This document shows positions 34,332 through 47,873 of a stretch of 64,000 bases of DNA, piece after piece. The stretch covers positions 16,136,820 to 16,200,819 of the forward strand of contig NC_044582.1 in the NCBI RefSeq assembly GCF_901933205.1. The letters run 5' to 3'. Made by a program: the position numbers and the translations under genes. Position 1 is the stretch's first letter. Every line of letters starts with the position of its first letter. This DNA is from Camarhynchus parvulus. Its lineage: Eukaryota; Chordata; Aves; Passeriformes; Thraupidae. The notes under the pieces are model-generated. The model saw nothing but the letters and a program-made list of their open reading frames with translations, did not search any database and was not told the origin of the DNA.

Positions 34332-36384
34332 TCAGAACACATCCCCACAGCTCCTCCATCATCCCCATGTCAGGGGAGCCCATTTCTGGCATCAAGGGGG
34401 CTGAAGGTGAGAGTCCTCACAGCCCACCCTGACCAGCACACAGGTTCTGACCACACCTTCCTGGTGACTAAATTCCTCTTTTGCAAAACACTGTTGGATG
34501 GAAATTCCTTAAAGCGAGTAATATGGTAAAGATGTATTTATTTTTACAAGAAATTGTCAGCTGGGTCCTTTCCCTCCCAGGAAGCCCTTGGATTCTGTAG
34601 AGAAATCCAACAGCCAAATATCCCACGCTGATGGGATCTAGACCCTATTATGACAGGTTTTTCAGAAAATTGAAGGAAGGCTCAGTCATGTGAATAACAG
34701 CACTAGACTCCCATGCAATTTTTACAGAAAGGCCCTACCACGATGTCTTTACCATTCCATATTCACCCAGCATACAGATGTCTTCAATTCTTTCGTATTA
34801 TGTGAGATACCATTAAAAGCCGCTTTCCATGACATTTCAGTGACAAACAGCTACAGTGATGAACTTGATAGCATTTCATATTTGCAACTGTTAACACGTT
34901 TCTGCACGGGCATCTTTGCAAGGAACCTGTACACTGTATCTGAAAGGATGATGTCTTGTTCAGATAAAACACTGACATTAAAATGACAGGCTGTCTTGGC
35001 CAAGGTTACACAAATTGTATTCAAGCGGATACCTAATGACAATGCTATGAATTCTGCAAGCTTTCTAGAATGTAATTTAGCTATTCAAAATAATCACTGC
35101 ACTTGTGTTTAATTTGCAGACTACATGAGAACCATTTTGTCAGTCCCAGTAATGCAAGAAGACTATTTCCCTAGAAACCCACCCCTCTACCTTCCACTCC
35201 AAAAAAGGAAAAGAAAAAGAGGGGAAAAAACAATAGAGGAAAAGACAAAACCCATATGAGTTTTAACAGTAATATTGAAGCACCTTACTTTTCTATAGTT
35301 TTAAATCAAACACATGACAGCACAAAACTAAAAGCAGTAAAGGATATACTTTGCTAAAAAGGATCTCCTGTCATCTCATGTATTACAATAAAAGCTAATA
35401 ATATGTTTAGCACTTTTTCTGTGCACCACTTTTAAAAAAAATCAGCAGACAATAGCTGATCAGAAGATAAAGGAGTTTAAAAAAAAACCTCCAGTGTAGT
35501 AGTAAGCAAGAGAGAAATGCAGTATTAATTTTATGTAACATAATGTCTTAATATGCAGTTTATCTTGACTTTTTCACATGATTTGTCCTGTCATTTGCAT
35601 AGCAAGCTCTCATTCCTAATTTCACAGTCATTATGCACTGATGTCCTGATTTCTCAGCATCACTAATCTTGATGAACTAAAAATGGTTCCTGAAGGTCAG
35701 ACGCATGTACAGTGCACATCTCCCCGTGTTGTTGTGTACATGTCGTGTGCCAGGGCCAGACACTGCCTCCAAAACATTTGCCTGAGCAGAGCCCAGCACC
35801 ATCCCATGACATCCCATTAATGCCAACATGGTGAGGTCCTCTGAGCACTCCTTGCGGCACAGCACACTCCCATCACTGATGGGGTGGGCAAAAGGAGATT
35901 TAATTACGGGACAAACACCAGAACCATCAAAACCAGTGGTCAATCTCCCATGGTGCCGTGTCCCTGTACCTATGGGAAAGCCACCACCCTGCCACGCAGG
36001 ATCAGCTCTGAGGACACTGAGTCATCAGGATTGATAATCTCATTAATTCAGAATATCTTAATCCACAGTCTTTTACAAACTTTTCTGGGAGTAGAAAAAT
36101 TATTTAATTAAATCCTGCCGTCACTATCTTCGCCCCAAAGCGTGACTCACCTTCATTATTCTCATCCCCAGAGAAGTTTACTTTACCCTGGGGTTTGTAC
36201 TACCTCTTATTGAAGCTGGACCAAGCATAAAGAAGAGGAAGCATGCTTAAGTATGTTTTCTGTGCCCTTCTTGGAAGATAGACAAGACAAATACTCTTCA
36301 GTCAGATTTATGACGACAAGCAGGGATGCAGACAGGAATAGGGTGGGGTGCTGTAAACCCTACACATCGGTGATTAATCCAAAG

Positions 36385-36480
36385 GGCCGCATTCTGCCGT
36401 CAGCTGGGCAGGGACAACTCCCATTCACTTCCATGGCCTCTCTGCACGTTTATCTTGGGACAGATCTGGCGATTAGGCCC
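36385..36480. repeat. Possible ancient palindromic repeat
   Basis: Sequence from CCAAAGGGCCGCATTCTGCC to CTGGCGATTAGGCCC, with ACTCCCATTCACTTCCATGG in the middle. It resembles, from memory, old archosaur/turtle repeats built around CTCCCATTGACTTCAATGG. It is much diverged and the pairing of the arms is weak. Confidence 0.3.
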
Positions 36481-39400
36481 TATCTTTGAAAACTGGCCAT
36501 GTACCTTCCAGTAACAAATCTCTTAGCTGCACACTCCTTGCTAGAACAGAAGCACTTAAGCAGAAAGAAAAAAAATAATCCATGTATGGACTGCACACAG
36601 TCACAGAGTACAAGTGCACAGAGTACGAGTTTGTGTTGGTCCGTTTGACTTCATTTTACCATCTGAAACCACATTTTCACACCACACCTGCGCTTCTAAA
36701 GAAGGTGCTGCCTTCCATTTATAAACACAGCTAACAGCCACATTTAGCCATGGCCTGTACTTTAGTTTATCACAAAAGCGACTTACGGGAACCTTGCACA
36801 AACAAATCTAAATGAACCAGAAACTACTGTGTTAAAAATTACAACACACATCCCGGACAAGTGTGGGCACACACATACGGTCTGAGGGACTTTAAACAGT
36901 TAAGAATGATGGCCTATATATCCACTCTCTTAACTCCCAACGTCCAACTTTTCCATGTAGCTAGTCCCTGGTAATACTAGGAATCAAAGGGCATGCAGCA
37001 CCAGCAATAGGCTATTATAGCCCACACTTTATTACCCATTACTACCGAGGTCATTAGCGGTAAGAGTGATTGTACCGGTCTTAACCTATTGATCATTGTA
37101 ACTACTATCATTTAATCCCGTGTTGAATGTCTGGAAAGCTGCTAAAGGCACACAAGAGAGAGTGCTTTAGTGATGAGAAATACAGCCAAAGCTTGGAAAT
37201 TACACTTTGATTCATAAAATCTAGCCAGTGGTTTAAATCAATAGTATTTAAAACAGTCATGTAAGTTCTTAACTACAGCTCTCTAATATTTATGGGTCCC
37301 TTTTTGAGTGTACTCAGTCAAAACTAAACTTTATTTTAGATACTGTGCAATATACTCTACATTAGGTTAGATAAAAAATATTTATTTCTGATATTTTGTC
37401 TGATAGCAAGTGAAACCTAAACCAAGAGCTATAAATTCATTTTAGATTTCTATCTCTCAGATGTCAACTTAAATGTGTTGCCAAAAAAAATTACAAACCA
37501 ACTTTAAAAATGACTTAACTGTTTAAGTACATGAAAATGAGCATGTTTTATGAGTTAACAATGAATCACAGAAGGCAGTCTATGAAGAACTAAAATAATT
37601 CTGTCTTACTGCCTTCAGGGAGTTGAAGTTCAAATTAAACTACTGGCAGATATATTTAAAGAATGCTAAGTTAGCATGCAGAGAAGAAATCAATCTTTTA
37701 TTTTTTCTTTCAAGTTGTTTATTTCTATTTTGCACTTGAAACATGATTGTTGTTATTGATATGATTAATGAACTACTTTTGGTATTGTTGACTGATAACA
37801 ATAGGGTGTGGTAGATACCCAGCTGCATGTAAACCTGGCAGCAAAGGTAAAAATACAGCTGCAATTTGGCTTTGGGAGCTGTGCTAGTATGGACCTGCTG
37901 ACATGCTAATGCCATCAACGGCAAAAAATGTCTTTAATACTCACAATTGTCTTCGCTCACTGTTCCTGTTTCTCCCAGGGTTTTGCCTCTGCTCCTCTGC
38001 ATCCCCCAAAGCCCTCCAGGCCCCACAGTCCCCTCTGAGACCCTCCCATTTCAAGCCCTAAAAATGCCCTATTTTGGCAAGACCGGCCAAGGGAAACTTC
38101 CACAAACTCGGGCCAAGCTCCCCTTTAACTTTCCCACAAAATTACAGCAGGGATGCATTTGTCACTCCTCCACACAACCCAGACAAGGGTCACGGGGATG
38201 AAAATGATTTAGTCCTATTTAATCATCTCCATTCCTTCATTTTTGGTGATATTAATATAATTAAATACTAGCTAAATAATTTCAAGTAGTTTAATCTTGT
38301 ATGAAGAAAAAAAAAAAGAAAAAAGAAGAATGCCATTTTCACACCCTGTGCCTCCGATGCTGGATACGGCTGTAGTCCTGTTAACTGTCAGCAGGCACGC
38401 ATGGAAGATGGGGAGGATTTCCTTAATTCATAAAGAATAACTCTGCCAGAAAATCCTTTTCTCCTGCAATCTATGTTCGAACTTGATTTCAGTCAGCCCT
38501 CATAGCAGGCACCTTGGATTTCCAAACAGCAATTCTTCGGTTAAAGATTTTGTGATAAAAGTTAAACGGAGCAAAACAGCTGAACACAGAAAAGAACAAG
38601 TCGCTGAGGAACAGTTAAAAATACTGAACTACAGTAAAAATAGCTACGGCCAGACAAAACCAAACAATGAACTTGAGCTGTCCTATTAGCAAGATATTAA
38701 ATGCAATATATTTAAATTATAAAAAAAAATTCAGGCGAAACAATGCAAAAGAGGAGAAGATAAAGCACTGACACCCTGGCAAGCAGAGAGGCACGATGCC
38801 ACAAGCCAGAGCAGAGCACAGCTCTGTAAGTAAGAAGTGCTGAAGGCAGGCAGGACCTGCTTCCATCCTGAGACTAAAACATTTCCGACACAATATTTCA
38901 TCCTCCAAAACCCCAACAAAAAACGCCACTGTCGGAATTATTCACGCAGGAACTGCAGTGCTGGTTCATTATGCGAAATGGAATCTCACTTTTAGACTTA
39001 GTTCTTTTGCCATAACACAGCACAGCACATTAAGACAGGTAATGTTTATTATATTAATGTAAAATCAGCGAAGTAGTCTGTCATTAGCATAACTGTGCTC
39101 TCTGTAACAATACAACTCCCTATTGTAAGAGGGAAAAAACCTCCTTAAAATTAAATTAGCATTTTATTATTATAATTTTGTTTATCGTATTTTATCAGGA
39201 GTGAAGATCTCCTTCTGACCCACAGAAAGCAAAATGATGGGTTATGCTGACATTCCCTGGCATGTCAGGATGTCTGCCGTCTTCTGCATTCTCTTCTAGC
39301 TGAGCAAAAATGGGAATATTTTCGTATTTGTTTACAGAATGAAACATCTGATCTTATCTTCCACTTCTCATGCATACCAGGTTTCTCACTAAGTGCCAGG

Positions 39401-42400
39401 ATAATTGTTTCTGCTATAATAAATACCCATTTAATTTGCATAAAAATATAAAGTTTACATAAATTAAATCCTTTCTACATCTAACATTTGTCAAATAGAG
39501 ACTAAACCAGAACATACACACACACATCCAAATAACCCTTTAAAAAGATGAGTGAGATTTTAAGCTTGAGATTACCATAATAATTTTTCACATTTTAAAA
39601 AGTTACCATTTTTGTTTCCATCTCTAGCATGAAAGAAAAAATTATATAACCTGCTGTACATGGTTTGAAACAGTGGTGATTTTATAATTATTCACTTTAA
39701 AACTAAAAAAGGAAAAAAGGGAAAAAACCCTGCATTTTTTTCCAGAGTTTAGGAAGGGAAATGTTAGATCAACATATTCTGCCAAAAAAGCCTCAAATAA
39801 ACCAAAAGCAATCCTGCTTAGAAACATCCAAAATACCCCTAAAGCCCTTGAAAACCCCTTGAAACCCTCTCTCCCAAACACCCTTAATATACTGAGAATG
39901 ATCATGGTGTCAGACTCCTTACATTTGTGTATTAATTCATACATACATTATGGAGAGCTTAATTAAATAATAAAAGACCATGATTGAACTAGCAACATTT
40001 AATATGCCCAGAATTTCATGTGAGTGAAAGGGAAGTGTTATACAGAGGGAATTTTTCTTTTTTTTTTTTTCCTTTTCTTAAGGCAGATTATAAAGAACTG
40101 CAACTCCCAACAGATTTCTAGGAAGGATGAGCCCTCTCTACATCCCTGGCTATCTTCTCTTGCAAGAATCAAATCCATAGCTGCCTGCTCTTCAAACCCA
40201 GGGCATTTGAGATGACGTACATTGTCGTGGCCAGTTGAAAAAAAATTAGTGATTCTTAAAAAAAAAAATCCACCTGGTTAAATCATGCTGTTTATTTCCC
40301 ACACAAACCAGAGCTCTGCTTAAACACTCGGGTTGGCTTTGCCACTCTGGTTCCAAGTGATGCCTTGATAACAGTTGTAAACTTTATTTGCTCAAAAATG
40401 TGCAGGTTTTCACACCTATGGCAGACACCTACAGCTGAACATCACAGCTAAGCACAACGGTGCAAATTAGATTCTAATGAGAAAACATCAGTTGCTTCTT
40501 TGACAATTTTGCCATTCACTGATTTACTTCTAATGAAGACGCACTCCAACCAGCCAGCTCGCCGTGTTAAAGGTCAAAGCACGTTCAAAAAAATGCCTCA
40601 CAAAATCAAGGCAAATGGGAAACCCGCAAAGAAACCTTCTCATAAAGTGGCGTGGCAATTAGAGTAATTGTGCAAAAAGCCGTCTTCGGTAAAAAGTAAA
40701 AGAAATTAAGCTGCCACTACTGTAACAGGTTAGATGAAAATCAAAATTTAATGTATTCTCCCTTGTGTCATCTTGTTTTGTCAAGACATCAAATAGAATT
40801 GGAAAGTACAAAATAACAAGCCCTTGAGAAATCACAGAAGCCGACCTTTTTGATGTTGTTGGTTTACCTTGTTCTCAGTTATTTGAACAATGATGTTTCA
40901 GATTTAAGGGCAAGATAAAGCTTAAAAATTAAAACCCGTTGTCAGTTTGGGGAGGAGGGGTTGTTGTCCCTCCCAAATAACAAGAGCATCTTACCTAATC
41001 AATGAAGGCAAATCCGTCCGAAACTAGTGCACAGAACAATTAGCAATTCCACTTATTTGTTCAATATTCAGTCTGGGTTCTATAACATTCATTCAACTTC
41101 AATACAGACTACAGATCCTCCTGCTAGTGCAGGAAACTGCACTGGAAAGGTTAAAAATAAAAAAAAAAATAGAAGAAAAAAAGGCTGCTGGGGTAGAGAT
41201 ATTTGCCAGTGCTGCTTCTCTCCCAGCCTCTACACAGCCACTTCAATCTGCAGATGAGTATATGGTGGATTTTTTTCCCTTTCCTTTTAACTGGAAAGCA
41301 AAGCTGAACAAGTAAGCACCTTATAAAAACAAAACAAGACAGAACATTTTAACTGAACTACAGCAAAGTAGTTTCCAGTAATGCAGTTCTGCTTTCAATA
41401 AAACAAACAAACTGCTTAAAACCAGCCAAGCCTTTCACCAAACAATAACAAATTTAGCTTATGGTGTCAGGACTTTCCCACAATCTAGTTCTGCAGGTGT
41501 TGATAAACCTACCCCTGCTACTGCTTTTCCCTAGCAAAGAGGGGAGAAAAACAACACCAGTAAGTTACTCTGCTAGTGAGAAACCTTTACAGAAAGTAAA
41601 TCCAAGTGCTGTGTCCTCCCAGCTCACGTTTGTCTACAGCAGCTCTGAAAAGACTAAGAAATACAGCACAGAAAAGCACAGGAGCTTTTGAAACTCCTTA
41701 AACTTCTGAATGTAAAAATCCTTCTCCCCTTACCTTTCTTCAGCTGCCGGAGCATGTAATCACAGACACAGAAACCAAGGCGTTTTGTACTGAAGTAATA
41801 ATTTCAGGACTTTAAAAACAATTTCATTCTCAAGCAACAAGGGTGCTTGAGCACTGTCAGGTTAAAACGGTGCGTAAGAAATCACTCTGACTGCCCTACC
41901 TCACTTTCAATGCCTAAAAATCCATTTCATCCTTCTCCACACAACTGTTGCAACCCTTTTCTTCCTTGCACACAACTAAAACCAACTCCACTCGCGCAGA
42001 CATCAGAGCCCACCGTCCATCAGTGCAACCGTCCATCAGTGCAATCATCCATCTGCGACCCCTCTACTGTGGGGTCTGATCACTGTTCACACCCCAGCAC
42101 CAATTTCAGCGTGGGGTTAAGAGCTACACTTCTAAAACGTGTGCAGGGCTCACTCAGCCCCAAAAGAACGTGAGGCACCCACACCTTCCTCTGAGCACTG
42201 AGGTCCCTGCAAAAACAGCGCAGGGATTTTATTTCTTCCCTGTCAATCCCATTGTATTCATGACTTCTCTTTAGTTCAGCTGAGTGACTGGTCAGAGCAT
42301 GTCTCAGAGCTTTTTTTTCTTCTTTTAAAGCAAAAATAACAGTGTTTAGAAAAGGGAGGGCACAATGGCACAGCACAGTAAAGTGAATGTTAAACAAGAC

Positions 42401-44409
42401 TCAGGAAAAAAAAAAACAAACCAACTGTAGCAAACAAAAAAAATTTCAAAGCAGCCCTTCCTATCATAAGCTTTCTGATGATTTATGGTTTACCAACTCA
42501 GCAAGGTTACGCAACACTGCATGCCTTTAGATGCATTATTTGAGTCAGTTGAGATTTAATTAAGATCACAGCCTCCAAAATCCCTGTCAAATGAAAATTC
42601 ACAGAAGACAATACACTATATATCCTCATGCAGATAGTCTCCATTCCATGCTCTGGAATAACATAAGTTAATCCTCGTTTCTATGGTGGCAGACAAAAGT
42701 TCACTAATTTTGTTTTCTTTTGACACTTGTGTTGTTTTCTGTTTTATGTCATGAGATCATTCCCTTTTGAGAGGGAAGGGGAGCTGATATAGGGGGAGAG
42801 GAGGGAGAGCAATATGTCTGAATATGGCAGCAGATGTATTTTGACATTCTCACAGCTCTGCTGTGATGTCATCAAGTTTTCATATAATTAACCCCTGCCA
42901 GTAAGAGCATCCTTTTATGACATCTGTCCATTGGGAAGAGGAGAAAGGAGTCAGGGAAAAAAGCACAAAAAGTCTTGCTCTCACACTAAAACCAAAATCA
43001 AACAAAATCAAATAAAGGCTACAAAACAGCATTTACATCTTCCTTCTGTATCAGTGACTGGCTTTCCCCAATTCATTATCTGCCCCAAATACCTCCTCAC
43101 CTCCGAGGTGCTCTGACACCACAAGCCACGGACGCCCAGCTCATTCCCAGCGCCTTCTCCTCCTGACGGTCCTGGTGCAGGGGAACCCCTTCACTGTATA
43201 ATCCAGTTCCTCTATTTGCTAAGCATGAGCACGTTAAATAAAACAATATTTCTTACAGAGAAATTGCTAGAACTTTACCTCATTCCACTGTATTCCTATT
43301 TGCATTATCTTAATATCTGCTTGCTTATCTCATGGTTTAGAAATGACAGGTGCTAGCGGTCTTTTGTTTGACAGGCCACTACACAAATAACTGTCTTGCC
43401 TGAAAGGGCTAATGCACTACTAATGAACAATAAATCAACTTTGATTATAAAGTGTCAGACCAATCAGTTTGCAGTTCAGCTCTATCACAGTCTAGGCCAA
43501 GGCAGCTACTCTGTTCAGGCAGGACTCGGGTTTCATCTCTGCAGCCTTATCAATGAAATTTTTTGGACGCAGCCACAGGAGATCACTGAAAGCCCTCTGA
43601 CAGCAGATTTTCCGCTGGCTGCGAGAAGAGGACAGAGCCGGCTTTTAGAGACTTCCTAGGCTGCTACTACAATAAATATACAATCAACAAAAGCCATTTC
43701 TTTAGCAGACAGAAGCACACTCTAATGACATACGCACATGTGCACATGTGTTGTAGCCGTGACTTTTAGAAGCAAACAGAAATGCCTTTCAACTTGGTGT
43801 AAAAGATGTGCGAGATGCCTGAAAGCTCTGCACATTAAACACACTTACGAGGGGTTCGATCTGGTAAAAAAAAATTTAGCAGGCAGGGTGCTTACAGCGC
43901 CGGGGAGAGAGGAGGGTAAAGAGCCTCCTCACCTACTACAGCTACTGCACATGCACAAGGCATTCCAGGATTGGGCCCGGGAGCATCAGGCATGAGAATC
44001 AGCTGTGATCCAAATAAAAGAAAAGATTTTTAACATTTAAGTTTATTTATAAAAAAGCAAACTAGCGTACGCAAGTTGCTTTTTATTAGAAATAAACTTC
44101 AGCGATTTATAGTAGTTCACAACTCAACACTCACTGCTAGAATAAATCCAACCGTTTGGTTTTCATAAACAGATCTTGGTCACCCTGAATGATTCACACT
44201 TCCTGCCACCAAACTTGTTTTTATTTAAAAATATGAAACGGTAGCGTGTCGAACGCCGGCACACGCACCGAGAGGACTGTGTCGCGTTACCGAGGGGCTT
44301 TTCCCTGCCACAAGGACAAGTCATAACTCTCACCGCCTTCGGAAACAAGCTGGCTTTGAAGGAGTTAATTGCAGAGAGGAAGAGTGTATATGCACTTTGC
44401 TCTAAACTT

Positions 44410-44411
44410 AC
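44410..44411 (-). promoter_or_regulatory. FOXP1: Candidate 5' splice site of an alternative first exon
   Basis: On the minus strand the sequence reads GTGGGTG|GTAAGTTTAGA, an excellent donor hexamer GTAAGT, placed just downstream of the CpG island. A first exon ending at 44412 could splice to exon A. No transcript evidence is available in the sequence. Confidence 0.35.
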
Positions 44412-44841
44412 CACCCACTTCCTAAGGGTTCCCTCCTCCCCGCCACCACCACCCTCGAAATTTCAGCTCACTCGCACTGCAACGCTGACACCGAGCCCGG
44501 CTGCGCCGAGATCCCGTTACATCCATTTCGCCGGGGTTCACAGCACCAGTCAATGTCAAAAACAAAGCTCACTCACTTAATTTCCCCCTGGTAAATTGAC
44601 TAGCGAATCCATTCAGCGATCCCGGTTCCTGACATTTAAGCCTGACACTGTGTTTTATCCGGCTCCGTGCACTTTCCCTCCTTCCTCGCTCTTCTTCCCA
44701 ACTCCAGCGCTGCGGCACAGCCCGCCCGGCTACGCGCACCCGCGACTGTCACGACAGGCGCCAAGGCGACACGCTCCGCTCATCACTTCCGAAAACCCCC
44801 GGCGAGTTGCGGGGCGCACACGCTGTCCCTCTCTACCTCCC

Positions 44842-44867
44842 TCCCTCCTCCTCCTCCTCCTCCTCCC
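44842..44867. repeat. (CTC)n microsatellite in the CpG island
   Basis: A run of CCT/CTC units on the plus strand, GGA-rich on the transcribed minus strand, within the CpG island. Confidence 0.75.
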
Positions 44868-44964
44868 GCGGAAGAGCCGGGTCCGCGCGGCTCCTCCAGG
44901 CCGCCGCGGCTCTTTCCGCCACTTTGCGCGGGCCTCCCGCTCCCGATCCCCCCGCAGGGCACCC

Positions 44965-44966
44965 AC
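44965..44966 (-). promoter_or_regulatory. FOXP1: Second candidate 5' splice site in the CpG island
   Basis: The minus strand reads GCCGCCCAG|GTGGGTGCCC, a good donor match (CAG|GTGGGT). An alternative first exon ending at 44967 would be wholly inside the CpG island. This is a candidate only. Confidence 0.25.
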
Positions 44967-45829
44967 CTGGGCGGCGGCGGGCGGCGTGCGGCGCGCCGGG
45001 CCATGGAGCGGGCTGGCGGAGCGGCGGGCGCGGAGCGGTGCGGAGCCTCCGCGGGCGCGGGCGGAGTGCGGGGCGCGCTGCTCGCGGGCTGCCGCCGCCG
45101 CGCCGCCACCCGCGCGGCCCCGCCCTGCGCCGCCGCGCACACCCCGCCCCGGAACGGGGCGCCCCGCGGGCCGCCCCCCGCCCCCGCCCGGGCACCGCCG
45201 GCTGGACACCCCCCCGGACCCCGGGGCGGGGGAAAGCGCCGGCACAGCGCGCTCGCTGCGCCCCGGGGGAGAGCTTCCTGCCCGCCCCGCAACTTTCTCG
45301 TCTCCCGCGGAAAGTGGCTGTCGCTCTCCTGCTGTCTGCCCGACAGCTCTGCCGCACAACCCCGGGATTTCGGTATCGGAAAATAGAACGGAGAATAATA
45401 AAGAAACAAGCACAAGGTGCCTCTGACGGGAGTTTGCACCAAAGCGGGGCAGAGCGCCCGGCCTGCGGAGGGGAGCATCTCCCCTTCTTTTCTTTTCTCG
45501 GCCGCGCCTGGGGACCAGCGGTACCCGAGTCCCCCTGCCAGCCCTGCCCGGGGACATCCACGGCCACACGCATCTAAGACAGCCGAGCCTCGAGCTCCGT
45601 GCTCCCAAAGCCGCCGTGTTTTGGGGCACCTCTCAAACGTGGGGTACGCCTCACTCAGAATAAGCTTCACAAACTCGGGCGAGCTCCAAGAAATGCTTGT
45701 CCAGACTTCACCCAAACTTGACCCCCTGTTAGTGTGTTCTCTCTATCCCAAGGATTGCCACAGACCCGGTACCCTGTTTTCCCTTCCCCAAAAAGCTCCC
45801 ATCCATAGCATATGCTGAGTTATATCCCA

Positions 45830-45865
45830 CTGAGGGATCATTGAGTCCAACTACTTCATCTCAGG
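45830..45865 (-). mobile_element. Possible CR1 tail fragment
   Basis: GAGGGATCATTGAGTCCAAC resembles the complement of the CR1 3' region (GATCATCGAGTCCAACTCC in the family, from memory). It is very short and lies on the shore of the CpG island. Confidence 0.35.
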
Positions 45866-47177
45866 CAGCAATATTCGGTAAAACCTCTCCCCCCTATTTC
45901 AATTACAGTTTTTTTACCTTTTCACATAGTTTCTGAAGACAAAATTGAGGCGGAGAGTAACTCCTCAGTTACTTCACGTGCAAGCACAAGAGCAGACAGA
46001 AGCTGCCCTACACCGTTCCCAGCAGAACCTCCCGTTATTTGCAGGAGTCGGGGCTGTCAGACAATAGCCCCATTAGTGATGCTGCTGAAGAACCTCACAA
46101 GAAGCAAAGACAAAGGACCCAATTTACGGACAACTTGTGATCTGATGTTAAATGGGATGCGATACAGATTGCTTTCCACCCTAAAGTGTTTTCGTGTCAG
46201 ATAACAAATTTATTAATGGGATTTTTTTCAGGTCACAAAAATGTGACCCCACCCTCTTATGAATATTTAATAAGGGACTAAGGGCATCTTTTGCAAGACC
46301 CTAAATCTGCCAGAAACAGCCTACATGAATCAGAAGTGCCTGCCTCTTAAAGGGGCACGGACGCCCTGAGCAGGTCAGCACAGACAGGGCATGGGAAGAG
46401 CCAGGATTTATGTGTGTTCTGTCTGTGCAGAGTTAAGCACACGCGTACACACACAGCCCCTGACACACCAGGAGCTCAGCAATAACATAAACCATAAAGC
46501 ATGCAACATGCTAGTAATAATTATCACCTGTGCTTAAGAGAAATCCTTCCTGCCCTGGACTTCAAAGTAATCTCGAAGAACTTGGATTGCTTTGGGAAAT
46601 ACACGACAGAATACACAGACTTAAACTTTTCAACAGTTCTCTTGTGGACCACCTCCTCCTTCCTGCTGTATTTCTAAGAGAGTTGCTGTGGCAGCGTTCC
46701 CAGCAGCCCCGACAGCAAAGGAGCAGCGTTTGGAAGGCTCTGAGTGTTAACACACCCTGACCAACTCTGTAGCCAAAATGAGCAGGGGGCTGCATGCCCA
46801 GGCAGTCTCTGCAGATCATCAGGGGATGCTCTACAGATCCTAGCTGGGAAATCTTTTGATCCATCTTGTTTTCCTCAGCAGAAACTTCTCACCCAGACAA
46901 GCCTCAATCCTATTCTCACATCAATTCCTATTTTCCAGTATCACCATATCCAGGCACACAGCTCAATCCAAGGGCAGTGCCCTCCTTCTGCCCTGGTCAC
47001 CAGCTCATCACACACCTGTGAGCCAAGCTACGCATTACTCTATTTATAAAAAAAAGGGGATTCTATGAAGCCTACCACTTTGCTCAAGGCATGTCTCTTC
47101 TTTCCAGGGGCAAAGTAAAAGTGTAATGTGTCAATGCAAGCCCAAAGCTGTGAGAGCTACACGTGAAGCAAAAACAC

Positions 47178-47488
47178 AGAGCTGGCTCTGGCACTGACAA
47201 TTCTCCCGAGCCTTGGGCAAGTCACCCAGCAATTTTGGTGGCTCTAGATGTTTTTTAATGTTTCTGATGTTGAGGATGCCCCTTTCTCTGAGAGCTCAGT
47301 CTGCAGTGTTTCTGGCCTGGCTTTGCAGTGAGTGGCCTGCACCATTTTCAAGGCAATCAATGGCCTTGACATCTCTGCCTCCTCATCTGCAAATTGGGGA
47401 TAATATGACTTGTTTCAGGATCTTCTGTAGGCCAGTATTTGCAAAACACTTTGAAAATTGAAAGGTGCTGTCTAAGCACTGAGTGCTG
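47178..47488 (+). mobile_element. MIR/CORE-SINE-like relic, interrupted
   Basis: The left part (47178-47230) has GAGCTGGCTCTGGCACTGAC and CCTTGGGCAAGTCACCCAG, matching the MIR core GACCTTGGGCAAGTTACTTA. The right part (47371-47488) has GCCTCCTCATCTGCAAATTG, GGGATAATATGACTT and the tail AAAACACTTTGAAAATTGAA then GGTGCTGTCTAAGCACTGAG. Family motifs are in the right order on the plus strand, but about 140 unrelated bases separate the halves. It is probably an old SINE with an insertion, or a SINE in which the middle has diverged. Confidence 0.6.
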
Positions 47489-47873
47489 GCCACAGAACCT
47501 GCAAGCCATATTTTTAAAGCGTTTTATACCCTTTCATATAAAAGCTTCATACCTGCAAGATCAGCCAACATCTGCTCTGGGCTAAAAACTTCAGCCTTAG
47601 TAACAGAGATGGTAGCACTTGTTAAGCAAGGTCACCATGAAATATAATGCATTTCTAAGCCAGCAAAATATTTTAAAAGACCAAGAAGAACCATAAACTC
47701 CCACTTTAATTCCATTCAATTACAAAGAGTCATCACAGAGACCATCAGACAGGGATATTCAAAACAGAGCACATAAAGGAACACATTAAAAATAACTGGG
47801 AGAGAGCGTGGCAGGCTAGATGGCTATTTGGCACTGTGTGCCCATGGGATCTGATCCATATTAGGTGGTGGTA

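Larger units (their letters stand above)
44690..45625 (-). promoter_or_regulatory. FOXP1: CpG island, probable internal FOXP1 promoter
   Basis: About 930 bases very dense in CpG and G/C, with Sp1-type CCCCGCCC boxes (for example around 45117 and 45142), an ETS-like CACTTCCG at about 44786 and a CTC repeat at 44842-44867. It lies about 10.4 kb upstream of exon A within the intron. In mammals, FOXP1 uses internal promoters in this part of the gene to make isoforms lacking about the first 100 residues, and the position fits. Direction is inferred as minus from the host gene. Two candidate donors lie within or just after it, at 44966 (CCAG|GTGGGT) and 44411 (GTG|GTAAGT). Frames of up to 310 codons are open here on both strands at once, which is a composition effect and does not indicate protein genes. 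Confidence 0.7.

Noticed and set aside
43840..43875. GGGGTTCGATCTGG as a tRNA B box
   Set aside because: Only a partial B-box match (CTGG for TCC), with no A box or cloverleaf stems upstream.
44596..45818. Long open frames of up to 310 codons on both strands
   Set aside because: They coincide with the CpG island, overlap one another in at least five frames, and encode low-complexity Pro/Ala/Arg/Gly strings. This is expected where stop codons are rare through high GC.
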